The position numbers and the translations under genes are program-made. Under the pieces are notes generated by a model, which saw only the letters and a list, made by a program, of their open reading frames with translations, had not been told where the DNA came from and made no database searches. DNA of 64,000 bases from the NCBI RefSeq assembly GCF_002258785.1, contig NZ_NOYI01000012.1, forward strand, positions 310,001-374,000. The letters are read 5' to 3'. Positions 27,528 through 35,634 of the stretch are shown in pieces (within the stretch, counting starts at the first letter, position 1; the number at the start of each line of letters is the position of its first letter). The DNA is from Rhodococcus sp. 06-235-1A (GTDB lineage: Bacteria > Actinomycetota > Actinomycetes > Mycobacteriales > Mycobacteriaceae).

Positions 27528-28378
27528 CGTCCGATGTCCGTTCTGACAGCCAGCAATTCGGGGAAGAACGTGAGTTCGAGTGCCTTCTGCAGGAACCCGA
27601 CGCCGCTCGACCCTCCGGTTCCGCTCTTCATTCCGATGGTGCGCAGCACCGTGCGCATGTGCCGGAAGCGCCAGAGCTGAAAGTTCTCCTCCAAGTCGAC
27701 GAGTTCCTCGAATGCCTCGTACACCGCCCAATGTTCGGTGTGGTTCTCGTAGACGAACTTGATCAACGGCATCAGGTCCTCGTTGAACGTGTATGCCGTC
27801 GTGACGTCACGGTCGAGGGCCGATGCCGGTACGTCGTAGCCCTGCCGCGCCAGCGACTGCCAGAAGGCGTCGTACAGGCTCGGTTCGTGCAGCAAGGTCG
27901 AAAGCAGCTCATGCGCAGCCGGATCCGACTCGAAGACCGTCAGCATGCCCGCATTCTTGTTGCCCAGCACGAACTCCACGGCCCGGTACTGATAGGACTG
28001 GAAGCCCGAGGAGTTGCCGAGGAAGTCGCGGAACTGGGAGTACTCCGTCGGGGTGAGTGTGGCCAGCACCGACCACTGCTCGGTCAGCGTCTTCTGGATG
28101 TGTTTGACCCGGGCCACGCACTTGAGCGCGGTGCCGATGTCGTCGGCATCGAGAGCCGCCCGCGCGGCCAGCGTCTCGTGCAGCACCAGCTTGAGCCACA
28201 GCTCGGTGGTCTGGTGCTGGATGATGAACAGCAGTTCGTCGTGGTGCTCCGGGGTACTCACCGGCTTCTGGGCGCTGAGCAACGTGTCGAGGTCCAGGTA
28301 GGAGCCGTAGCTCATGCGGTCACTGAAGTCGGTGACGACAGTCTTCTCTATCGCGCGAGTATTGGCTTCGACGCTCAT
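27524..28378 (-). CDS. Tryptophan 2,3-dioxygenase
   Basis: 284 aa, standard TDO. Motifs: MSYGSYLDLDTLL, HDELLFIIQHQTTELWLKL (distal His and substrate region), FRDFLGNSSGFQSYQYR, and the proximal haem ligand His in LWRFRHMRTVLRTIG. It opens the indole ring of tryptophan to N-formylkynurenine. GAGGA lies six bases before the ATG at 28378. It heads a kynurenine-pathway operon with kynU and a PaaX-type gene. Confidence 0.95.
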   Translation of the reverse strand: MSVEANTRAIEKTVVTDFSDRMSYGSYLDLDTLLSAQKPVSTPEHHDELLFIIQHQTTELWLKLVLHETLAARAALDADDIGTALKCVARVKHIQKTLTEQWSVLATLTPTEYSQFRDFLGNSSGFQSYQYRAVEFVLGNKNAGMLTVFESDPAAHELLSTLLHEPSLYDAFWQSLARQGYDVPASALDRDVTTAYTFNEDLMPLIKFVYENHTEHWAVYEAFEELVDLEENFQLWRFRHMRTVLRTIGMKSGTGGSSGVGFLQKALELTFFPELLAVRTDIGR

Positions 28379-28517
28379 GGATCGTCCTCGATGTGGTGGG
28401 CTGGTGAGTCCACCGTATTACGGAATCGTGCCGCTCGCTAGATCCACGACATATTCCGGTTTCGCGAATGCCACCCGTCGCCTATCCTCGAAGTAACAAC
28501 CCGAGTGAGGAATCGCA

Positions 28518-28895
28518 GTGCGTAGAGCGTCCGGACAGTTGGAGGAGTCGATCCTCGAGTTGCTCGGCGAGCACACGGAATTGTCGGTGGCCCAGGCCCG
28601 CGAGCATCTGGGCTCGGAGCTCGCTCACACGACGGTCATGACCGCGCTGGTGCGTTTGCACGGCAAAGGCCTCGTCGATCGCGAGCGACGCGGGCGTTCC
28701 TTCGTCTACACCCTCAACGCCCCGGTCGACGAAATCCCCGCACTTCGGGCCGCGATGCGGATGCGCACCGAACTCGGCGCGAGAGCCGAACGCGCCGACG
28801 TACTGGCCAGCTTCGTTGCCGCACTCGATCCCGAGGACGAGGCTACGCTGCGAGAGCTACTCGCCAAATCGGACGCAGCCGAGCAACATCGATGA
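28518..28895 (+). CDS. BlaI/MecI-family transcriptional repressor
   Basis: 125 aa winged-helix repressor: LEESILELLGEHTELSVAQAREHL, then the recognition helix region HTTVMTALVRLHGKGLVDRE, RRGRSFVYTLN wing and a C-terminal dimerisation helix pair. A GTG start with GAGG upstream. The next gene is an M56 peptidase whose ATG overlaps the stop, matching BlaI-BlaR1-like pairs in Mycobacteriales, where the peptidase can inactivate the repressor. No beta-lactamase gene is in the window. Confidence 0.88.
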   Translation: MRRASGQLEESILELLGEHTELSVAQAREHLGSELAHTTVMTALVRLHGKGLVDRERRGRSFVYTLNAPVDEIPALRAAMRMRTELGARAERADVLASFVAALDPEDEATLRELLAKSDAAEQHR

Positions 28896-29773
28896 CTCTG
28901 CTCCTGGTCGTTGCCGCGCTGCCGTGGGTGCTGTCGCTGCTGCTTCGATTCGGAGCCGAGCACATCGACCGCCGACTCAACCCGTCGACCGCCGTGGTTC
29001 TGCTCCCCATCCTGTCGATGGTCACCGCGTTTGCAATTGTCGCATCCCTGGCAGCGCTTGCCGCGGTTCTTCTGGCGTCGGCTCAGGTTGTGTGGGTGTC
29101 GCTCGGAATTGTGATCTGCGCGTGGATGTTCTGGCGCTCGGTCGAGGTGACCCGCCATGTTCGACGCGTTGTGGCCAGCACGTCCATCGCATCCGAATTC
29201 GGTGAGGAGGCGCGAGCGACAGGCGGCATCGTCGTGGTCGACTCCGATGTTCCCGACGCCTTTGCCGTCCCCTCAGGTGGAGGTGCCGTCGTGATCACCA
29301 CCGGTTTGGCTGAAGCGCTGTCGGACAACGAGTTACATGCGGTGATCGAACACGAGCGCGCTCACCTGCGGCACCGTCACAGCGTGTGGATCCAGATGTG
29401 CGAGATCGCAGCCCTGATCGATCCTATTCTCGGGCCGTTGACCGCCAAGGTGCGGCACGCGGCGGAGCGTCAAGCAGACGAGAGCGCCGCGGCGCTCGGC
29501 CGTCGAGATGCGTTGTCTGCCATCGCCAGAACTGCTCTGCTTCGGAGCCATCTCGACCAGGGAACCCACACTCTCGCCAGTACCGGCGGCGACGTCGTGC
29601 GCCGCGTACAGGCACTGAGCGAACCACCACGACACCACCCCGATCGCGGAATCCTCGCCGCCGGACTGGTTCTCGTCCTCGCGTTCACCGTCATCTCGGC
29701 GGCGTTGATCGACGTCGTCCAAGATGTGGTGGCACCCGAAACCGGAGAAGTCGCCACCTCGATCTTCCGCTGA
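28892..29773 (+). CDS. M56-family membrane metallopeptidase (BlaR1-like)
   Basis: 293 aa. Three N-terminal hydrophobic helices, then the zinc motif HAVIEHERAHLRHRH (HExxH as HERAH), a further HPDRG region and a C-terminal membrane helix at about 265-285. No penicillin-binding sensor domain, so the stimulus is unknown. Coupled to the BlaI-type repressor by a four-base overlap. Confidence 0.85.
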   Translation: MTLLLVVAALPWVLSLLLRFGAEHIDRRLNPSTAVVLLPILSMVTAFAIVASLAALAAVLLASAQVVWVSLGIVICAWMFWRSVEVTRHVRRVVASTSIASEFGEEARATGGIVVVDSDVPDAFAVPSGGGAVVITTGLAEALSDNELHAVIEHERAHLRHRHSVWIQMCEIAALIDPILGPLTAKVRHAAERQADESAAALGRRDALSAIARTALLRSHLDQGTHTLASTGGDVVRRVQALSEPPRHHPDRGILAAGLVLVLAFTVISAALIDVVQDVVAPETGEVATSIFR

Positions 29774-29779
29774 CCTCGG

Positions 29780-30499
29780 TCAGATGCCTGCGACGCCGGC
29801 AAGTTGGCCGATCGCATAGGTGACGGCCATCGCGATCGCACCACCGATCACGATTCGAGTCACCGCCGGGCGACTCGGCGCGCCACCGAGGCGTGCGCTG
29901 ATAGTTCCGGTCAACGCCAGAGCCAGCAACACGACGACGAACGTGACCGGGATACGTTGCGAAGCAGGCAGAAGGAGGATCGAGAGCAACGGCAAGAGCG
30001 CACCACTGATGAACGACACCGCCGACGACGCGGCCGCCTGCCACGGATTCGTCAGCGCATCGGGGTCGATTCCCAATTCGACGTCCACGTGTGCGGCAAA
30101 CGGATCGTGTTCGGTGAGTTCGCGAGCAACGGTCTGAGCAGTGTCGGCCGAGAGGCCCTTGGCCTCGTACAGTGCCGCGAGCTCCGCCAGTTCCTGCTCG
30201 GGTTGCTCGTCGAGTTCGCGGCGTTCCTTGATCAACAGCGAACGCTCGGCGTCACGTTGTGTGCTCACCGAGACGTACTCCCCGAGTGCCATGGACACCG
30301 CTCCCGCGACAAGGCCGGCAACGCCCGCGGTCAGCAGCGACCCACGATCGGTGGTGGCCGCCGCGACCCCGACGACCAGACCCGCGGTGGACACGATGCC
30401 GTCGTTCGCACCCAACACCCCGGCCCGTAGCCAGTTCAGTCGACCGGAGAGAGCTCCGTGCGGTTCGTGCTCGTGCAGGCTCGGCTCGGGCTCACTCAT
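29780..30499 (-). CDS. VIT1/CCC1-family membrane protein
   Basis: 239 aa. The VIT1 signature GANDGIVSTAGLVVGVAAA follows a short His-rich start, then GAVSMALGEYVSVSTQRDAE, a cytoplasmic cap helix rich in Glu and a C-terminal set of helices. The family carries Fe2+ or Mn2+ across membranes. The ATG at 30499 lies inside the last codons of the DUF2231 gene (8-base overlap). Its end is only seven bases from the M56 gene stop. Confidence 0.88.
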   Translation of the reverse strand: MSEPEPSLHEHEPHGALSGRLNWLRAGVLGANDGIVSTAGLVVGVAAATTDRGSLLTAGVAGLVAGAVSMALGEYVSVSTQRDAERSLLIKERRELDEQPEQELAELAALYEAKGLSADTAQTVARELTEHDPFAAHVDVELGIDPDALTNPWQAAASSAVSFISGALLPLLSILLLPASQRIPVTFVVVLLALALTGTISARLGGAPSRPAVTRIVIGGAIAMAVTYAIGQLAGVAGI

Positions 30500-30968
30500 C
30501 GCCGGCCGTCGCCGATACGTCGTCCCACGCGGCGCGAGCGCCGGACTCACCGATTCTGTACACCTGGACGATTGTGGTCGCTCCGATCACCACTGCCAAG
30601 ACCATCACGGCAATCGACTGCCACCGCACGGGCGCGTTGCCGCGACGCTCACCCAGATGCAGGAACACGAGTGCCGCGGCGACGACGACCAGACCGACGG
30701 AGAAGTAGATCATCCAGTCGCCGATCTCGGTGTGCTGTTCGACCGCCGCGGTCTTGGGTACGCGCTTCTCCAGCCACTCGCCCGCCTCGGTCGTCAGCGG
30801 CGTCAGTACCAGCGTGAACACCGCCAGGGCTGCGATCAGCCACACGAGCCTGCTGCGTACACCGGACCAGATGCTGGCGGCGATAGCGAGGATCGCAGTG
30901 AGCGGTGCCAGGACCACGATGAAGTGAACGAGCAGAATGTGGGCCGGTAGGCCGTTGAAGGTGGACAT
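30492..30968 (-). CDS. DUF2231-type four-helix membrane protein
   Basis: 158 aa with four hydrophobic helices and the typical opening FNGLPAHILLVHFIVVLAPL, whose conserved His residues may bind haem or metal. LTTEAGEWLEKRVPK follows helix 2. The ATG at 30968 has AGGAGA five bases upstream; longer frames are unlikely. It overlaps the VIT1-type gene, suggesting a metal or redox role. A candidate operator lies 49 bases upstream. Confidence 0.8.
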   Translation of the reverse strand: MSTFNGLPAHILLVHFIVVLAPLTAILAIAASIWSGVRSRLVWLIAALAVFTLVLTPLTTEAGEWLEKRVPKTAAVEQHTEIGDWMIYFSVGLVVVAAALVFLHLGERRGNAPVRWQSIAVMVLAVVIGATTIVQVYRIGESGARAAWDDVSATAGDE

Positions 30969-31016
30969 GCGTTCTCCTGCTGGCGTCGAAGTCGCGTGCA
31001 CGTCACGCACCGCACA

Positions 31017-31035
31017 TGCTACACACCATGTAGTA
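31017..31035. promoter_or_regulatory. Candidate operator before DUF2231 gene, matching one before the NRPS
   Basis: TGCTACACACCATGTAGTA shares 14 of 19 positions, with the same 7-base spacing between CTAC and GTAG arms, with the 19-mer at 35471. It overlaps the NRPS stop codon and lies 49-67 bases upstream of the DUF2231 start. Confidence 0.45.
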
Positions 31036-34000
31036 GTTGCGCCGACGGTTCGAGTGCTGTCATATCTCGCCACGGCGAGGTCGGTCCTGCGACCATCGCA
31101 TGCACGATCTGCTCGAGCCGCTGACCCAGTGCAACAACGGTATTCGCGTCGAACAATGCCGTGGGATAGACGATATCGACCGCAGCCTCGATAGCGCCCC
31201 TGGGTCGTTCCGCGGGCTCCACTCCTGCCTTACCTTCACCGTCTCGATGTTCGGTGACGTGAAAATGGAGATCGCACTTGGCGATGTCGATCGGCCGAGG
31301 CGTGATCTCGAAGCGAACGTCCCCCATAGTGAGCGTCTGGGTCGCAAAAACGTCCAACGACAGCGCCACCTGAAAGATCGGGTGCCGCCCATCCACCGAG
31401 TCAGCAGCGAGATCGGCGACGACATCCTCGAACGGCACCGATGCATGGTCGAAGGCCAGTAGTTCACTCGCTCGGGCCGACTGCACGACGTCCTCGACGG
31501 TCGATGCGGCCGCGATGTTCGTCCGGATGGCGACGGTGTTGGTGAAGGTACCGACAAGTTGCTCGAGTCTCGGGTCGTCCCGACCGGCAACCGGGGTTCC
31601 GATGACGATGTCGGTGGCTTCCGTCGTCTGGGCGAGCAGGATCAACAGTGCTGCGCGCAGCACGGTGAATCGGTTTGTCCCGCAGCGCTGTGCCAGATCG
31701 GTCATTCTCTCGGTGGCGTCCGCGTCGAACCGAAGCGAGGTGCGGGCACCGGAGAAGTTCCAGTCCTGCGTGCGAGGGCGGTCCAACGGCAAGTCCCTCG
31801 AGCCGGGTGTGTCCGCCAACTCCGCGCGCCAGAAGTCGAGATCGCCCGACACGTCGCGCTCGGCGGCCCAGACGCTGTAATCGGCGTACTGAAGCGGCAA
31901 TTCGGCCCACGAGGGTGCGCTGCCGGCAATCCTGGCGCGATAGGCCAAGACGAAGTCCGACGCCAACAGCCCCAGCGACCAACCGTCCGCTGCACTGTGG
32001 TGGACAGCGCACGCGAGCACGTGATGATCGGACTCGACTGCGAACAGTCGAGCTCGGATCGCGAACTCGGTGCGCACGTCGAAGGGGTGCTCTAGGGTCT
32101 CCACCACTGCGGCGTCGTCGAAGTCGACTACGTCGAGGTTCGGTACCGCCCTCGCCGAATCCGGCTCGACGACCTGCGCCGGAACCCCGTCGACATCCGG
32201 GTACCGCGTGCGCAAGGTGCTGTGTCGATCGATCAGGTCGGCCAAAGCCTGCGAGGCCGCCGCCGAGTGGAACTCCCCGGAAATCGTGACCGTGAACGGC
32301 AGGTTGTACAGCGGTAGCTGCGCATTTCGATCGATGTGGCGTTGCTGCGGCGCGAGTGGGATTGCGGATACTCCAGCCGACGTCCCGCGTTCAGGCCGCG
32401 AATTCTGCTGCCGCCCTGTGAGCCGACGCTCGTCTACACATGCTGCCAAGGCCTGAACGGACGGGGCGCCGGCGAGGTCACGCACACCGATGTCCACCGC
32501 GGCCTTCGCCCGCACCATCGACACGACCCTGGTCGCCGCCAGCGAGTCGCCTCCGAGGTCGAAGAACGAAGCAGCGCAATCGATGCCGCCCCTGCCGAAC
32601 ACACGCGCGAACGCTGCCGCCACCATCTCCTCGGTGGCACCGGCCGGCTCGGTTCGGGCGCCGGTCATCGACGTGGTGAGGTCCGGCGCAGGAAGTGCGC
32701 CGCGGTCGACCTTCCGATTGATCGTCAGCGGAATCTCGTCGAGAACAGAGAGCGTCGACGGCACCATGTGGGCAGGCAAGCGCCTGGTGAGATCCTGGCG
32801 GATGCGCTCGGTGTCGAGCAGGTGTCCGTGGGGTGCGGCTACTACATACCCGTCGATACGCAGATCCCCAGTGTGACTGCGGCGCAGAGCCGATGATGCC
32901 GCAGCGACGTTCGGACAGGCCCGCAACGCCGCGTCGACCTCGCCCAGTTCGACGCGATTTCCCCGGATCTTGATTTGATCGTCGGTGCGACCGAGAAACT
33001 CGAGCGTGCCGTCGCCGCGCAGACGCGCCCGATCTCCACTGCGGAACATCCGACTCGCGTTGCTGCCGAACGGGTTCGCAGCGAAGCGTGCCGCTGTGTC
33101 CGCGGTGCGGCCGAGATATCCGCGCGCGACGCCGGGAGTCTCGATGTAGATCTCGCCGACTGCTCCCGACGGAACGGGCCGCAGAGTGCAGTCGAGAAGG
33201 TGAATCACCGCCCCCACCATGGCTCGACCGATTCCGTCCGCGCTACCCGGAGTCAGTGGCGCGGTCATCGTGACACTGCACGTCGTTTCGGTGGGGCCGT
33301 AGGCGTTGAGCAGTCGGCGACCCACCGACCAGAGGTCCACCGTGTCCTGCGGTGCCGCCTCACCACCGATGATGATGGTCCCGACACCCGACAGCGCTGC
33401 GGGATCCAACGTGGCCAGCGCCGAGGGCGTGATCAGGAGATGTGTAATTGCTTGCTGCGCAATCAGTTCCGTCAGTTCGGCACCCGCGTAGCTCCCTGCC
33501 GGCGCGATCACCACTGCTGCGCCCGCGGTTGCCGCGGCCAGCACCTCGACGATGGCGGTGTCGAATCCGGGCGAGGCGAGGTGACAGACTCGTGACTCGA
33601 CGTCGAGGTGGTAGCTGCTCCCGATCTGTTGTACCAGAGCGGCGATGCCACCGTGGGTGACGACGACGCCTTTGGGGGTGCCGGTGGACCCGGAGGTGTA
33701 GATGACGTACGCCGCGTGACCTGGTGCCGTCGGCGCGACAACGTCGTCCAAGTCTCCCTCTGCAACAACGGCATCGAGGTCCAGCCACTCCACGCCACCG
33801 AACTCGCCGCCGCCGCCCGTGCACAGGCCCAACACCGCACCGCTGTCCCGCACCACGAACTGCGCTCGCTCACGGGGGTGATTCGGGTCGACCGGAACGT
33901 AGACCGCGCCAACTCGTGCGATTGCCCAGAACGAGACGATCCCCGCAACGGACCGGCCGATGCGCACGGCGACCCGATCCTCGGTACCGATTCCTCGGGC

Positions 34001-35446
34001 ACGCAATATGGACGCAAGTGTGTCGACTCTCGCGGCCGACTCTGCATAGGTCACCGAGACATCTGCATCCTGAATCGCAATTCGATTGCCGTGCTGTTTA
34101 ATTGCCGTCGAGAACACGTCGTTCAGGGATCCACGCTCGACCACGGTCGCGCCCACCGATGCGGGCACTGCATCGGGCTCTCCGGGCAGGAACAGGTCGA
34201 GGTCTGCCACCGCGGTGTCCCCGCAACCGGATTCGCCGAAATGATCGAGAAAGTGCAGGAACCGCTCGTGGCGGCGAGCGAGGTCGCTCGGCGTGTACGC
34301 GGCAGGGTTGGCTTCGAAGTCGATGCGCGGACGAGCTCCGCCTCGACCGGGATAGATGTTGACGGCAAGATCCGAGACCGGGCCCGTGGTCAGAATGTTG
34401 ATCTCGCCGTCGAAGTCCCCGACGGCCACGGTGTTCGCGAACATCATCACATTGATGGTCGGACCGAAACGCCCTGCACGCAGAGCATTCCCGCTCTCGG
34501 ACACCGGCGGCCTGCTGCGCTGGTGTCGGAGGACGGCACCGATCGCCACCTCGGCCGACTTGATCACGTTGTTCACCGTTGCCGATCCGGCGCCCGGCAA
34601 CCGCAACGGCACCACATGCGACAACGACGACCCGGCTCCGCGCAGCACTGCTGTCGGCCGCGCCGAGACCGGCAGCGACAGATCGACGTCGTCTACATCG
34701 TTCATGCGCGAGTGGAAGGCGGCGAACGCCGCGATCACCACGGTCGACGTGGCATGACCCCGAGCGGTCGGAGAAATCGACCGATCCTCCCCGACGACGA
34801 TCGGCACCGACGCGGGCTGAGCACTCCGGCCCCACGGTGCGCCGTAACCCAGGTCAGCGGACTCCCAGTGCGCCCGATCGCGCAGGGCACGGGCAGATGC
34901 GCGGTAGCGCTCGTCCTCGGCGAGAAGTGCCGCCGGTGTGGTCGGATCGATCCGTGGTGGCCCGACGCCGTCCTGCACCGCGGCATACAGGGCCGCCGCA
35001 CGTTCGAGCACCTTCATCGAGGCATAGCCGTCGAGCGCAATATGGTGTGCTCTGGTGTACCAGAACACGCGATCGTCCTCGACGCGGAGGACGCGCAGTC
35101 TCACCAGCTGGCCGTAGATCGACAAGGGCGTTCGACAGTCGTCGTTCATCCACTGTCGGGCTCTTTCTGCCGGACGGTCGTGTCCACGGAAGTCGAGAAT
35201 CTCCACTGCCTCGGTCTCCGCGTCCACGAATCGCTGCATCGGAGTGCCGTCGACCTCGAAAACCCGCATGGTCGACGACGAGAACTCGCGATGTGCCCGG
35301 CTACCGCAGGCGACCAAGGCGTCGACATCGACGGCACCGACGATGTCCACGAAGTACGCAATGGAGAACGGTACGTCGGGCATGAACTGCTGCGCCAGCC
35401 AGATGTCGGCCTGGGACGAACTCACAGGTATGGCGTCGTCGAACAT
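31019..35446 (-). CDS. Single-module non-ribosomal peptide synthetase (C-A-T-C)
   Basis: 1475 aa. C1 (about 1-430) has HHIALDG. A domain (about 455-940) has VIYTSGSTGTPKG, the FDTAIVEV pocket start, NAYGPTETT, YRSGD-like FRSGDRAR and INRKVDR with the A10 Lys. T domain has FFDLGGDSLAAT with the phosphopantetheine Ser. C2 (about 1050-1475) has HHSAADG. There is no thioesterase or second A domain, so the product may be released by C2 onto a free amine or transferred to another protein. Specificity residues read by eye (D-T-V-L-I-G-A-C-S) match no code I know. GGGGGG precedes the ATG. An MFS exporter lies upstream on the same strand. Confidence 0.92.
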   Translation of the reverse strand: MFDDAIPVSSSQADIWLAQQFMPDVPFSIAYFVDIVGAVDVDALVACGSRAHREFSSSTMRVFEVDGTPMQRFVDAETEAVEILDFRGHDRPAERARQWMNDDCRTPLSIYGQLVRLRVLRVEDDRVFWYTRAHHIALDGYASMKVLERAAALYAAVQDGVGPPRIDPTTPAALLAEDERYRASARALRDRAHWESADLGYGAPWGRSAQPASVPIVVGEDRSISPTARGHATSTVVIAAFAAFHSRMNDVDDVDLSLPVSARPTAVLRGAGSSLSHVVPLRLPGAGSATVNNVIKSAEVAIGAVLRHQRSRPPVSESGNALRAGRFGPTINVMMFANTVAVGDFDGEINILTTGPVSDLAVNIYPGRGGARPRIDFEANPAAYTPSDLARRHERFLHFLDHFGESGCGDTAVADLDLFLPGEPDAVPASVGATVVERGSLNDVFSTAIKQHGNRIAIQDADVSVTYAESAARVDTLASILRARGIGTEDRVAVRIGRSVAGIVSFWAIARVGAVYVPVDPNHPRERAQFVVRDSGAVLGLCTGGGGEFGGVEWLDLDAVVAEGDLDDVVAPTAPGHAAYVIYTSGSTGTPKGVVVTHGGIAALVQQIGSSYHLDVESRVCHLASPGFDTAIVEVLAAATAGAAVVIAPAGSYAGAELTELIAQQAITHLLITPSALATLDPAALSGVGTIIIGGEAAPQDTVDLWSVGRRLLNAYGPTETTCSVTMTAPLTPGSADGIGRAMVGAVIHLLDCTLRPVPSGAVGEIYIETPGVARGYLGRTADTAARFAANPFGSNASRMFRSGDRARLRGDGTLEFLGRTDDQIKIRGNRVELGEVDAALRACPNVAAASSALRRSHTGDLRIDGYVVAAPHGHLLDTERIRQDLTRRLPAHMVPSTLSVLDEIPLTINRKVDRGALPAPDLTTSMTGARTEPAGATEEMVAAAFARVFGRGGIDCAASFFDLGGDSLAATRVVSMVRAKAAVDIGVRDLAGAPSVQALAACVDERRLTGRQQNSRPERGTSAGVSAIPLAPQQRHIDRNAQLPLYNLPFTVTISGEFHSAAASQALADLIDRHSTLRTRYPDVDGVPAQVVEPDSARAVPNLDVVDFDDAAVVETLEHPFDVRTEFAIRARLFAVESDHHVLACAVHHSAADGWSLGLLASDFVLAYRARIAGSAPSWAELPLQYADYSVWAAERDVSGDLDFWRAELADTPGSRDLPLDRPRTQDWNFSGARTSLRFDADATERMTDLAQRCGTNRFTVLRAALLILLAQTTEATDIVIGTPVAGRDDPRLEQLVGTFTNTVAIRTNIAAASTVEDVVQSARASELLAFDHASVPFEDVVADLAADSVDGRHPIFQVALSLDVFATQTLTMGDVRFEITPRPIDIAKCDLHFHVTEHRDGEGKAGVEPAERPRGAIEAAVDIVYPTALFDANTVVALGQRLEQIVHAMVAGPTSPWRDMTALEPSAQLLHGV

Positions 35447-35470
35447 GGTGGTCCCCCCAGCATCACGAAG

Positions 35471-35489
35471 TACTACACATTCAGTAGTA
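35471..35489. promoter_or_regulatory. Inverted-repeat operator before the NRPS
   Basis: TACTACACATTCAGTAGTA: 6-bp arms (7 with the flanking GTACTAC/GTAGTAC) around 7 bases, 25-43 bases upstream of the NRPS ATG. It resembles BlaI-type TACTAC...GTAGTA sites but has a longer spacer. A second copy lies at 31017. Confidence 0.55.
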
Positions 35490-35496
35490 CCACGGG

Positions 35497-35634
35497 TCAG
35501 CGGGTCCTGCTTTCGATCCCGTCGTTGTCGGGGTTGCGGAGGGCGGCATCCATTGCCACGAACATGTCAAGAAACGTCGCCGGACGAGCGCTTTCCTGAT
35601 CCCCATCCCGTTCGTCGCCACCCGACGCCGTCAT
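35497..35634 (-). CDS. 45-aa small protein coupled to the MFS exporter, before the NRPS
   Basis: A short frame of 45 codons starts with an ATG that overlaps the MFS stop (ATGA) and ends 8 bases before the operator at 35489. The N-terminal half is Asp/Glu/Gly-rich; the C-terminal part FLDMFVAMDAALRNPDN could form an amphipathic helix. Not MbtH-like. The coupling suggests it is translated; role unknown (exporter partner, NRPS helper or leader peptide). Confidence 0.5.
   Translation of the reverse strand: MTASGGDERDGDQESARPATFLDMFVAMDAALRNPDNDGIESRTR

Noticed and set aside
33608-35599. 663-codon open frame on the plus strand over the NRPS
   Set aside because: Antisense to a clear NRPS with intact motifs; composition is a shadow.
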